Shown: piece after piece, positions 22,553 through 34,493 of the stretch
Numbering within the stretch: the first letter of the stretch is position 1
How the letters are laid out: the number at the start of each line of letters is the position of its first letter
Source of the DNA: Dillenia suffruticosa
Lineage: Eukaryota > Streptophyta > Magnoliopsida > Dilleniales > Dilleniaceae
NCBI GenBank assembly: GCA_033439265.1
Contig: JAVTVX010000013.1
Span: 20,936,500 to 21,000,499 of the forward strand
Direction of reading: 5' to 3'
Length of the DNA stretch: 64,000 nucleotides
Translations under genes and position numbers: made by a program
The notes under the pieces: model-generated
What the model saw: only the letters and a program-made list of their open reading frames with translations
Databases searched by the model: none
What the model was told of the DNA's origin: nothing

Positions 22553-23404
22553 CTAAGGAAGCTGTATTTCATTGTTGGTGATACGTGGAGCCATGTTCAA
22601 CCTCGAGAATGATCTCAATAACATTAAAGACACTCGATCCATGGGCCGCATGGATGTCACATGGTAAGAGTCACCCCTATGACTATCTGTACAAGAAGAT
22701 GATGATGAAGAAGAAGAAGAAGAAGCACTTTCACTTTCCTTTTGTAAATTAATAACATAAGAGTGATTCATAGATAGATATCGTCCACATCCTGAAACCG
22801 TATGCCCTACTTCTGTAGGTGAAACAAAAGATGCAGGAAGCGGGAGCAGACCGTGCTGTTCTGCTCTTGATGTAGAGTCCGTACATCTCGACCTAGGATC
22901 ATCACTAATTACCACCTTATCATCACCACTTTCATTAGCAAGTGGTGGCAAAGTGATTGGTGAAACCACAGGTGATCGACAAATTGGGCAACTTGAACGT
23001 GCCATAAACCATTTATCAATGCAAGAAACATGAAAAGCATGCTTGCAAACAGGCAACAACCTCACCAAATCTCCATCTTCTAATTCCCCTAGGCAAACCA
23101 CACACTCAACTTGATCAACCCGAAATATGTCTGACTTCTTTGATGAGTAAGACACGATTGGGATCTTCTTCAAGACCTTTTCATCAACCCCATTTGCTAA
23201 CTGCCCGTCGCCAGCCGCCATATGCAACGTTGCACCTCCAATTTCCCGCGATGCCCTCCGTATGTGACAATACCTAATTAATATTATATGGTAAGCTATG
23301 AGTGCCAGAGCAGTCGAGACTATGCCAAGCATGGAAATTAATAAGGGTGTGATGTAAGAGCCTGAAATCCGAGGTTGGTCTGGTGGTGAGACTATGCTTT
23401 CCAT
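22553..23404 (-). CDS. ATL-type RING-H2 E3 ubiquitin ligase
   Basis: A single-exon minus-strand gene of 283 residues; its ATG complement is at 23402-23404. Residues about 19-43 form one hydrophobic membrane segment, followed by basic residues (RYCHIRR). A RING-H2 finger spans about 101-142: C101-x2-C104, C120-x1-H122-x2-H125-x2-C128, then C139-x2-C142, with the conserved tryptophan in CIDKWF. One N-terminal membrane helix plus a RING-H2 finger in an intronless gene is the ATL architecture. Such proteins recruit E2 enzymes and ubiquitinate targets at membranes, often in defence or stress responses. The GLD motif usual before the finger is not evident; KKIPIVSYS takes its place. A ten-serine run (228-237) is encoded by a GAA/GAT-type repeat at about 22697-22726. 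Substrate unknown. The gene looks functional. Confidence 0.92.
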   Translation of the reverse strand: MESIVSPPDQPRISGSYITPLLISMLGIVSTALALIAYHIILIRYCHIRRASREIGGATLHMAAGDGQLANGVDEKVLKKIPIVSYSSKKSDIFRVDQVECVVCLGELEDGDLVRLLPVCKHAFHVSCIDKWFMARSSCPICRSPVVSPITLPPLANESGDDKVVISDDPRSRCTDSTSRAEQHGLLPLPASFVSPTEVGHTVSGCGRYLSMNHSYVINLQKESESASSSSSSSSSSCTDSHRGDSYHVTSMRPMDRVSLMLLRSFSRLNMAPRITNNEIQLP

Positions 23405-26400
23405 TGCTCATATCCTCTTCTCCTTTGAAGTCTCTTATCTAGCAACAAAACTATCTTGGATTCCTCTGTTGGATAGATAATGTACTTGTATGCTTCTTAA
23501 AAGTGGTTACCAAGATGCCACAAAAATCACGGATCGCTTTATTCTCTCTCTCTCTTCTCTCCCTCAATGGATTTGTATATGGGGCTTAATTTACATGAGG
23601 GGATATTGTCTAGATGGAAAAAGGGTAGTTGCAAAATTAGTTAGGTGATTGGGCCTTTGAAAAAATCTTAAAGGATATATAAGAATGTGGAAGCTGAGGA
23701 GGATGCAACTGAGTGGTGCAGGATGTGACAAATGTTAGAAAAAGGAAGACATATTTGATACCTGACGTTGTCACTTGACAAAAGAAGATAAGTGTGAGTG
23801 CGGGCAAGCTTAAATTAAGCTGCGAGGGTTGATTATTATTTTCACTTGACATAAGAAGACAAGGGGCGGCTTCTTTGAGTATCCAAACTTAATTTCCAGA
23901 CAGCCCTAATTTCGCAGGTAATATATCGATAGTTATTGATCTTAATTAAATATTTATAAAATATATAGATTTTATTGATTATGATGTTTAAAGAGAGAAC
24001 TACAATTATTCCCACTCTTTGGTAAACCCAAAAGAACCTTCTTTTTTTTTTTTTTTACACCATAGTTATTATGAAAATATCTAAATTAAAACTCAGTGAT
24101 TAAAGGATATTGAAAGTTTTGATCAAGAAGGGTTTAATAACTTTATGTTAATTCTACTTTTACAAAAGTAAAAATTGGGTATCTATCAATTTCTCATCAT
24201 CCAATAGTCTTTTAGTAGTAGGGAAATAATGCATTCTCACGTCACCTAATGTGCTAACTATCACAAGGTCCGATATAAAATAATTGGGAAATGCTACAAA
24301 ATCAATATCAGATCATTGAAATTTTTAAGATACGTAGGGAGGGGCCGCGGGCCCTGAAATTTATTTAAAGAAAAAATTTATATATATTCAGAAGTATTTA
24401 TATATAAATAAAAGATTTTTATAACGTCGCTCGATAAACTCTTTTAAATTAATGTTTTATTCTTTGAAATAATAACATTTGCTCCTTCCACTCCCTTTCC
24501 TTGCAAATTGTAAAATTGAATATTTAATATATCAAAATGCATTAAAGTTTTCTGTTAAGCAATCATATTAAGCAACGTAAGACTAGTCGGTATTCGACTT
24601 TGGATACGTCAGATATTAGATATGGAGTGGGGTCGTGATTCATTTCTTGCAAGTTGAGCACTAGAGGAGCGAGAGACGGGAAATGAAATTAACAAGAAAC
24701 CTTCCAAGTATGCATGTGTAATTGCATTGATGGAGGAAGTAATAAGTACCATAGAGAATTCTGTATAATATTTCTGGCCCTACTTCAATTAATTGTCCTT
24801 CAAATTCAATCCAACATTAATAGCTTTCTCGACTACTTGCCCTTATAGTCATACAAGATGAAAAGAACATTGAAGCATGTCTATTGCCGTCTTGATATCA
24901 TCAAAGAAAAATAAATGATCTGCTGACCCTTATAAATAACCAAGTAGAAATAAAGAGAGCTTGTAAATAGGTAAAATTTCCAAAATTGGCACAAATGTGC
25001 GAGAGAGTCAAGAGGGTTTACTTTGGGGGTTACAATTAAGACATAAAAAGTGTGCAGCAAGATCATTGCATAGACATCCGATGATAAAAAGCTCTTGTTT
25101 AAATATATTTCTTAAAATTTAGTATTTGAATTTTTGTGAAAGCATATATTTTCACGATTCTGTATAACTAAAAATAAATAAATATGCTGTCGCATACTCA
25201 ATGCACGTTGAATAATTCTTTAGTTATAATTAATTTATTTAGATATTTAAATTTTTTTCTCATTTTCTCGTTAGATGATATTACGAATTTAAGGGTGTTA
25301 CAGAAATGATAGTGATGCATGAGACATGACCATGCAAAATAAGATTGAATACGACAGGGTACCAAACGCCAACCCTAGGTTAGAGGAATTTTATTTACCG
25401 TGGAGTTCAATTATTATTTGTGCGGATGAGAGAAAAAGGAGGATGACATAAGGTTAGCATTACCGTCCACGATGGAGGTCCGAATATTCAGATGGACCCA
25501 GTCGGATCACAACCAGGGATGTAAAGAGGGACTAAATTGGGCCAGGCCCAAATTGACAAACGTAACGCAACTTGAGAATGTCCACGCTGGAAACGACTCA
25601 AGTCCAACTACGCATGGGCACGTACGACAAATAATTATATAATACCATTTTTTTTGAACTCAAGCTTTATCCTCAAATTCCATTTTTCTCTTCCTCATGA
25701 AATTGCTTGCTTTCAATATTATAATGAGTCTAATAACTTTCTTTCTGATTGAAAAATTTTTAAATCATATTTTTTATATGATATTATACAAATTATTAAG
25801 GAGGAGAAATACGGTAGCAGTTCAAACCAAACCGTGAAATCAAAAGGAACTAAACCATGATTAACGGTTCAAGAATTGAAACTTGATTAATCGTTTAGAA
25901 ATCGTAATTGGAATTATGTTTAAAAGTTTGATTCCAGTTTCTTATTTTGAAGAATCGAGAGACTCAATGATGTTTTGTTCAAGCCATTGATTCAAGATGA
26001 AAATTTTTTAGAAAAAATATATTTCTTAATTTCTTTAATTGTAAAATAAGTTATATTAAAAATTAAAAATGTTAAATTGCTCTTATTGTTAGTTTGAAAC
26101 AAAAGTAAAAATTTTTTTATTTAATTTAATATCGAATCCAGTATAATTAGTAAAAATTAGTTACAAAATTATATATAAATTTCATATTAGAAAAACTAGT
26201 TTAAATAAATTATTTTACAAATTTAATAGAACAAAAGATATTTATCATAAAAAATTATATATATAAATAAATTATCTATAATCAGTCAGAGTAAAGTGGG
26301 TTTCAAATATTCACATTTGAATCAACTAAATAATTTTGTTAATGAAAAAAATACCATGCACTTATAATTAAATTCATTTGGTCAGTAATCAATCATATTT

Positions 26401-27285
26401 TCAAATTTTTTAAAAAAAAAAATTGATATTTATCTTTATTTATTATTTATTATTTATTTTTATAATTATCTAAAATCGAAATAATTTGAAACCAAAATTA
26501 AAACCGGAATCCATAGTTCAAGACCAAAATGTAACAGGCAGCAGCATTCAGAAGACAGACTTCATTTTCTGTTAAAGGCAACGGCTACTATGAGCAGCAA
26601 CCTAATAACTCTAACTACTTTAACTAATTGCAGTTCAATCCAACAGAATAACAAAATTAATTAGTAATGGTCAGGTTGGTTAAACATTCGATTGACAATG
26701 TGTATAAATAGTTTGTTGTAATGAAAATGTACAGACATGAATAGATGAACGTTCTTCCCTCTGGTTTCTCTCCCTCTCACTCTGTTTCTATCCCCTCTCT
26801 CTCTCTCTCTCTCTCTCTCTAACCCCTCTCATTCTCTCTGCTTCTTTCTCCCTCAATTCTTCTCTCTTTTTCTCTTTCTATCCTAGCACTCCCCATTTCC
26901 AATCATTTCCGGTCAATCCCATCACCAACTACCATAACATCTTGGTTCACTCCCTTATACTTTCCCATGCTCTGTTTTGCAGTCATGATGTTATGTTTTT
27001 ACATTTCCTTTGTCACGGCAATTCATTAAACTTTAATTTTCATTTTTGGTTATTGGTTCGTGACGCGGAACTTAAATTGCCGTCCGGTTTCGATTCCTCT
27101 GAGCTTAAAGTAAAAACTCGTCACATCGATTGTGGCCGTCTCTACATGTGCCCCACGTGATCTACTCACAATTATCTCAAATAAATTACTCTTCTGTGCC
27201 ACTTGGAGTCTCATTATTGGTTGATATGGAGACCCACGCTTTATGGAAGATTCCAACCAAGAAAAGTCAACAAATCTCTTTCATT
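23405..27285. other. Intergenic, no intact gene
   Basis: The first 300 bases include a CT tract (23543-23565), probably the leader or promoter of the RING gene. From about 24000 to 26530 the sequence is A/T-rich. A block at about 25815-26530 has short pieces like AACCGG and GGTTC near both ends that recall degraded hAT-type transposon ends, but no inverted repeat could be traced. A CT-rich stretch at 26770-26885 resembles a 5' leader and lies upstream of the broken permease. Confidence 0.35.
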
Positions 27286-27289
27286 GAGC

Positions 27290-28240
27290 CTAGGAGGGTA
27301 TTTGATTGAACCTTAAAATGCACACCAACAAATCTCTTGTCTACTCTCCTGGGCTTAGGTCAAAGCGGGAGGCTTTGGTCATATCCTTGCCTTGTCCTCA
27401 AGATCCTCTTCTTCACAATTTTGGGCACTTTTCTTCCCCTCACTCACTGCAAACATTAGTTTTTGGGCTCCTCTTGCTCTCAACATACCCGATTTCACTA
27501 GCTATGCTAAGAGCCAGACAGATCAAATTATGGGTCAAGCTGGGTTACCAATCTTCTGGGCGCATTCACGTTTTTTGGTCTAGCTGTGACTTCATCTACC
27601 AAAGTGATTTTTGGGAAAATCATATCTAGTCCAATCCAACTTCTAGGCGAAATCAGAGAATTCACAACAACGATCTTGGCAATAATAGGCATTAGTCTTG
27701 CTACAATCACAACAAACATTGCAGTAAATGTTGTTGCCCTTGCAAATGCGCTAGTAATTTGAGTCCAAAATGTTCACTTTTAGAAGAGGTGCTCTTCTAA
27801 CAACCTTGCTAGGCATAGCATTCCAGCCTTGGAGATTGCTCAAGTCAAGTGAGAGCTTTATGTATACCCGGCTGGTAGGTTACTCTGCGTTGTTAGGACC
27901 AATTGGTGGGATTATACCGGCCGATTATTACTTAATCCGTGCAATGAATTTGAGTATGAAGGATTTGTACCCTTTGGATCCTTCCGGGGGAGTATTACTA
28001 CAAGGAGGCTACTATATGGCTGCAATGGTTGTTTTGATTGTTGGGATATTGCCAGTGATTCCTGGTTTTTTGCAGAAGGTTGGGATTTTGGATTCCATTT
28101 CAGATTTCTTTGTGGTTATTTACAACAATGCTTGGTTCTTCAGCTTCTTCTCAGCAGGGATTTTGTTCTGGATATTTGCAAGCTTAAAGGGAAAAGGAGG
28201 TGGTAAATCTCTACCAACGGACCCCCTCTTGCCCATTTCA
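27290..28240 (+). pseudogene. Broken NCS1 purine/uracil permease (PLUTO-like)
   Basis: Pieces of a plant nucleobase cation symporter 1 transporter can be followed in order. Near 27350: [20 protein letters not shown], with a TAG where the family has tyrosine. Then [92 protein letters not shown], and finally a C-terminus ending PTDPLLP. At least three reading-frame changes (near 27550-27580, 27610 and 27760) separate them. The N-terminal half of the transporter is missing or unrecognisable; weak similarity starts at about 27290. Members carry purines and uracil across the plastid envelope. No introns interrupt the similarity, which fits my recollection that the plant gene is intronless, so intron absence does not prove retroposition. 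The longest open piece (27770-28288) should not be taken as a gene. Confidence 0.85.
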
Positions 28241-29156
28241 AGTTCAATTTGTACATACATGATTTTTTTCCCCCACTTTTTATTTTGATTTTTTTTTCTT
28301 TGGGACTTTTAATTGGGATGATGAAGGAATAATGAACTTTGATAACTGATGGTTGTGTCTTTCAGAAGTGACCAATTTTTTGCTTGTACTGAGTTGTAGA
28401 TGATGTTAATATTGTAAATTTGGGGCTTGGGGGGGGGGGGGAAGGAACACAAATCAATAGTTAAGGCTCATGCTTTTCTTTGATTGTTTTCTCTAAACTT
28501 CTTGAGACAGAGAGATGGAAAAACATGTTCACGCAAGATGGGCTGCTGGTTTGCTAAACTACAGGGTGCTCGTGCGCAACATCTCTTCATAATTTATCTC
28601 AAACTAGAAATCTCTCTCTCTCTGGGAGTTTAGTAGGGTTCGGTACAATGGTGTATAGGGACGGAAAATTGTTCTTCCAAAATCATCACGCTGTGTTTTA
28701 CTCCAGCTAAATCTTGATCGAAGAAAAGCAGCAGAACCATCTCGAATTGAGTTTGTTCTTATTTTAAGTATTTAAATCATAGTTGTAGTAATATGCTTCG
28801 TGATTCGCCTTTTTATTTTTCTTTCATTGTCTAGAATTTGAAGAACTAGACCTTGTTCTTGAAGATGTCACCTTTTGCTATGATTTTCAAGCTCAAATAT
28901 TTTGCTGAAAAGTTTGTCTTTAATTTCAGCAAATATTTGGTGATATTACTTCCTCTCTTGCAATCAGAAGCAGCTGGGGCTGCCCTATAATTTGACAAAA
29001 TTTTCTTTATTTTTGATACTGAACTATTTTTTCCTGGCTAAAATTTGACAAAGTAATCAAAGTAAAACCAAATGGAAAGGGCAAATTGATACAGTGAAGT
29101 CAACCTCCCCTTTTGGATTTCAAGCTTGGGTTCAATTCTCAATTTTTGTATGAAGC

Positions 29157-29600
29157 AGCGGGAGCATGTGGGGCCTCAAGGAGGGTCTGCAGTTGGCCAA
29201 GAAAAGGAACTTTGGCCCGCTCGAAGTGGAAAGTGATTCTTTGGTTCTGGTTAGAGCTGTCAATGGGGGATTAGGGGGAGAACCATCCTTGGAGGAACCT
29301 GATAAGTGACTGCAGAAAGATGATGTCGGACCTGGGAGTTTCAGAGGTAAAGCATGTCTTTAGGGAAGCAAACCGGAGTGCAGATAAATTGGCGGAGATG
29401 GGTTCTTCGGCCGAGTCAGGCATTCATGAAGTCAGCAGTCCCCCAGTAGCCTTATGGGATCTCCTGAAGTTTGATGCAGAGGGCGTGTCCTGGGTTACAA
29501 GGGAGGAGCTCCCTATGTGTGGTGCCCTCTTCCCTGCGTTTCTTCTTTTTCTAGTTTGCTTTGTTTCTTTTCTCACCAAAAAAAAAAAAGCGGGAGCATG
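29157..29600 (+). mobile_element. 5'-truncated LINE tail with RNase H remnant
   Basis: A 12-bp target-site duplication AGCGGGAGCATG lies at 29157-29168 and 29589-29600. Between them is the 3' end of a LINE. WGLKEGLQLAKKR and EVESDSLVLVRAVN (about 29169-29265) and, after a frameshift near 29275, CRKMMSDLG and HVFREANRSADKLAEMG form the C-terminal half of an RNase H domain. A short 3' UTR then ends in 12 A residues at 29578-29589. Plant L1-type LINEs carry this RNase H at the end of ORF2, followed by a short UTR and poly(A). The insertion is only about 420 bp, as expected for incomplete reverse transcription. It is non-functional: truncated, and with the domain frame broken. Confidence 0.88.
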
Positions 29601-30600
29601 GACCGGGCTCACATGAACAATAGGAAAACGAAACCCTAAAAGTGGGGCCGAGGCCGCAAGCGAGAGAGCCCTGTTGGATCAGGAAAAAGAGTTGGGGCTA
29701 ATGACGTGACCAATGCTACGGCTGGTTTGGGTCCGTCCGAAGTAGAAAAATGGATCGTCATTGGTGGCAACGTGCCACCGCGGGAGGTATGATAAGAGGG
29801 GGAGAAAAAAAAAAAAAAAAAGAGAGGGGGAGGGCAACGGGTAACAGATCTAAACAAATTCTTTTGAACTATTTTTTTTTTTGTACTATATTATACAAAC
29901 AGGTGTTTGAATTTCTACTTCAATTAATCCGATTTAAAACTTACAATAGTCTATTTAAAAAATTTATTTTCTCAACGTAGTTTACTTCATATTCAAGTCG
30001 CGAGTCGAATTTATGATCTTAATTAATGAATCTAGTATTACATCCTATTAACTCAACGGACCATTGATTTTTTTGAACTAATCGATTCCAAATATTCCTG
30101 TATTTGAGGTCTCTGTCTTATCCCCCTACCCCCAAAAAAAAAGCAAAAAAAGAAAATCACACCCGTAGTGTACAAACTATTTAAATATATAGCAGCACCA
30201 AAAAAAAACTATTTAAATATATAGGGTCAATAATATTCAAATGGAGGTGTCTCCTTTAATAAAGTAAAATATGAGGTTAAGTGGTGTTATGAAATCCAAA
30301 TTTACATATCAAACTCCCTTTTTGGCATAAGATTTACCAAGGCTTTCCCTCCCTAGAGTTTGTGGTGGTGTCTTCAGGTTTTTCTGTTTCTTTCATAATA
30401 GTTAGTGAGATCTCCACTAATAAGGGTCACTTCTTAATCGCAAGTTTATGGCATATGTTTCCTTTCTCTTATGAGTGGTGTGTGTATATATATATTTGTT
30501 CCATCTGTACATTAACTATTAAACTTTTAGTATTTTCAGATATTGAAAACTAACTTAAAAGTCTTTGCAAAAATTTTAGGCATTTAATGAGCTATTATGG
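29601..30600. other. Intergenic, no gene seen
   Basis: Starts GC-richer (to about 29850, with an A run at 29806-29821) and becomes AT-rich. No gene recognised. Confidence 0.4.
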
Positions 30601-30639
30601 GCACTTCCAGATCCTCCTACTCTGTTGAAATTTGTTTCC

Positions 30640-30960
30640 ATCGCTAAGAGTAATAAGGATGTGCAGTGCCCAACGAGTTGGATGGACTCTTGCTAAGGGT
30701 CGCACAACAGAAGACACGCCTATAGCGAGGGACCCCCCCCGGGGGTTCGGTCTTAATTGGGCCCGAAAAATCATCATTGCAGAGGATAGGAGACTACAGG
30801 AAGGACGAGCATGGCAGAAAAGTTGATTAGAAAGGACTAGTGAAAGGAAAACTCGCTCAAGTTTTGCACCTGTACGGTAGGCAAGCGCAAGAGCAGTGAA
30901 CATGGAATAACTAGCAAGAGGTGGTTCTGACCGGATCAAAGGTTCAAGTCATCCGTTCCC
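30640..30960. other. GC-rich block, possible organelle-derived insert
   Basis: About 320 bases are clearly richer in G+C than both flanks, with abrupt AT-rich sequence on each side (poly-A-rich after 30965). Style and composition recall plant organellar, perhaps mitochondrial, spacer DNA, but I could not match it to a named organellar gene. An open frame on the minus strand (30595-30939) has no recognisable product. Confidence 0.25.
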
Positions 30961-30964
30961 ACCG

Positions 30965-33900
30965 AGGATAAAAAGAAGAAAAATAATACCATAAATTGAG
31001 ATTTAAAAATCAAATAAATTAAATTTATATTAATATATTTTAACAAATTATTAATCATTTTTATATACATAATACCTGAATAAGCAAAAAATATATATAA
31101 TTTCTGCTTGTTTTATAATTGGAGAAAAGACTTGGACCTGAAGTGATGACCCTTTTTTTTTGGAAGGACCAGAGAAGTTCAAAGGATTGGTCTCTTCAAA
31201 CACCGAACTTCAAGTTATATGGGGCGATACCCATCAGCCATCACCACACACAAGTACATGTGTGCAAGCTCTCACGGGAAAACAAATTGGAAAATTAATT
31301 TTCTTTTTAATAGATTACAGAGTATCTTCTTTTCAAAGAACAATAGAAAATTAGAAACCCACTTTACGCTTATAGTTCATTTGATCCAGATCACGAGTAT
31401 TTTTTTTTTTAAGATTTTAGATTTGAATTCTCAATTTTTGTTGTTTCCATGTGAAAAGACTAACAGGTATGACTATTTCGGATATTTTTAATAATTTTTG
31501 TTGAACTCATAAGAACACCTAACAAAATAAGAAATAAATAAAATCCCCACAAAAATAACTAAAAAATTCAGGAATCCCTCCTAAGACCCAGGTGATAGGA
31601 GTAGATGTGAGCCATGAAAAGACATTAGAAAAACAAAGCAAAAACATGATTGAAACAAACTAGTACAAAATATATAGGGTGGGTGATGTAGATGCAACGA
31701 ATTGAGCACAAGAAAACAAAGAAACATACATCTTGGCATTATAACATTGTGCCTTCCCAGCCACATCACGCGTGCGCACACAGCTCTTCATTGAATTTGA
31801 AAGCCGGTGTGTCTCTTTTTTGATAGTGGCTTATTGACTTTTGGAGAGAGAGAGAGAGAGAGAGAGAGGGGCGCATATAGGTTGCTCGTGCCTCAAAGGA
31901 ATATGATAATGGTAGACTAACTTTATGACATTGAAGCACCTAATTTGGGGTTGTCATGGAATAAAAGAAAGTAGTTGGGAAACCAGAAAATGGGGAAGAC
32001 ACATTGGGCCATGAGAGCTGAGTGCAGCATATAGCTATTAACAATAATAGGAGTGTGTAAGCATTTCTCTTTGAGCTGGATTGTGACTATGATCATGTGT
32101 GTGCTCCCTTCAAAAATATAGGTTTTAGCTACCAAAGGACAAATGCATTTGTATTTTATATAATTTTAATTTCAATTCCATTTTATTAAATGAATTTATC
32201 GACACGATCTTGACAACTAATCTGTTTCTATGTGGAATTATGGGGCTGAGCAGAGACTTTGAGTATTGTCAATTTTCTATGGTGTTGAAATGCTTCTGCT
32301 TTGGTTTCACATCTTTTCATCTTTTTGGGTTGATTGCAAATATAATGGAGTGAAATTATAGTATTTGCCTTGAGGACTTGTCCGAATGTCATTTTTGTCT
32401 TTTTAAATTGGGAGATTATCCAAAGACAAATCAAAATCCCAAATGAAATCTGTGAACAAATAGTAAGTGCATGACTTCAATAGATTTGTATTATATTTCA
32501 TGTTGCATTCAAGCATTCACACATCAACTAATTACATTATCTGTTTTTTTTCCTAATCAAATTTAGGTGTCATTTTCACTTAATGGTCACAGAATATAGA
32601 ATATCTATTACAAGTACAGAGAGGGAAGAAATTAACTAAGGGGTCGGCCGCTTCCACGTCGTCCGGTCGGTTAAAGACCATAAATGGAGTCTCGTGTGAT
32701 ACAGAGAAATATATATATATATATATATATTCTTTTATAAACCAAACATATTATATATCTTTAAGTAGAGTCAACCTATTTATAAATAAATTTATAATTT
32801 GATAGGGTCGACCTATATATAAATAAAATAATTAAATTTAAGATTTGATAAGTGAAGGAAAAAAAATCATTTTGGCTGGAGACAGTTGAATTTCGTATTT
32901 TATTGATTAAGGGTGAATATTCGATTAAATCATAACTAAACTTATCAAAATTGAAATAATCGATTTAATTCAGTAATACAATTCTCAAAACCATGTTCTA
33001 AATTAATAGATCAAAAATCTCAATTTGATTGAATTAGTCAATTAATTTGATTTGATTATCTAAATTTATCGAATTACTAAAATATCTATAAATAATTTAA
33101 TCACATTGTCTTCTACTCTTATTTATATAATTGTAATATATATTATTAATATCACCATGTGATTATAATTTATAGTTTTAAAATTTAGTCAAATTTTAAT
33201 TATTTTTCACCTATAATGTATAAAACTTTTCAATACCAGTGTTTCTCCATTCTGAAAACGTTTTCCATTTCTCCAAAACGTTTCACCATATTAAATTAAT
33301 TTATATTTATATAAAAGTCTTTATATTTATATAATTACAAATTTTTCCATACTTAATAATTAGTTATTTATTTAATTATAATTTTTATATTTTATATTAC
33401 TTATTTTATAATTAATAATTATATATTTGATCATTTTAGATTTTTATTATAAATTTGACTATTCTATTTTTTATAAAATAATTAATATTTATATAAAAAT
33501 ACTTATATTTTTTATATTTATATATTTGTTCATATTTTAATTTTTCATATTTTTAAAGAATATCATTTCGCCATATCATTCCATATTATTCCATTTTTTT
33601 CGTTTTTATTTTCATGCAACATGGTTTCTCACAGGGTCTCTCTTCTTTTTTTTGGGGTAAGGTCTCACGGTCTCTCTCTCTCTCTCTCTCTCTCTCGCTC
33701 TCTCTCTCTCTCCCCCATCTGCAATCAGAATATATATTTATACACGTGTAAATGCATGTATGTACATTAAAAGTCAGCTGTGATGAGGTTATCAAGAAAA
33801 AGTCAGTTGTGGTAAATTAAACATAATATATATAATATAATGTGAGGTAATCCACAAAAATGGGGCAAGAGGGGGTGGGTCCTCGGAAATTAGACAAAAC

Positions 33901-34188
33901 ATTATATCGTGCAGTTGAAAATTATATATTTTGGTGTTCTTGACCCTACCCTGTACCCATGGTCCAATCAAATCTTGGTCAACGCTTTTGTTTCTATATT
34001 TGAATTGAGAGTCATTTCGGTTTTGACTCAATCTCACAAATCCAACGCTGGTTTTCTAAATACTTGGTACTGTTGTTTGAATTCTCTCTCTGCACAATTC
34101 TTATTCTCTCCTATAAATGCACAAACGCCATCTCCTATATTGATCACCCAACTCTTCTCGCCCCTTGAGAACCTCTAACTTACATAAG
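30965..34188. other. Intergenic, no gene seen
   Basis: AT-rich. It contains (GA)n at about 31843-31868, (AT)n at about 32709-32730 and interrupted (CT)n at about 33672-33712. A very A/T-rich stretch runs from 32880 to 33560. No supported coding region on either strand. Confidence 0.4.
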
Positions 34189-34293
34189 CTCTCTCTCTCT
34201 CCCTCTCTCCCTGTCTCTCTCTCTCTCTTTCCCTCTCTTTCTCTCTCTCTCTCTCACACACACACACAAACACACACACACACACACACACAG
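34187..34293. repeat. Compound (CT)n-(CA)n microsatellite
   Basis: A CT-rich tract (34187-34255) runs directly into a CA tract (34255-34293), about 200 bp upstream of the dioxygenase start codon. It probably lies in the promoter or 5' leader. Confidence 0.9.
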
Positions 34294-34493
34294 AAAGACT
34301 TACGCACACACGCACTCATTCTCTCTATTAGCAAGTCAATATATATAGTTTTTTTAGGTGGTCTAGATACATAGCCCCATGTGGCACTTGTTTAAGGTGG
34401 TCAAGAGAAGTGGCTCTAGCACATTAGCATTTTCTTTCCTTCTCCAATTTTGAATTTTTGCAGGTATTTTTATCTCTCTCTTAAAGATCAATA

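Noticed and set aside
27770-28288. 172-residue open frame as a stand-alone membrane protein gene
   Set aside because: It is the C-terminal third of the broken permease; upstream pieces of the same protein lie in other frames.
30595-30939. 114-residue minus-strand open frame in the GC-rich block
   Set aside because: GC-rich DNA gives long open frames by chance; no recognisable domain and no gene context.
30900-30960. tRNA-like T-arm sequence GGTTCAAGTC
   Set aside because: No matching acceptor, D or anticodon stems could be drawn around it.
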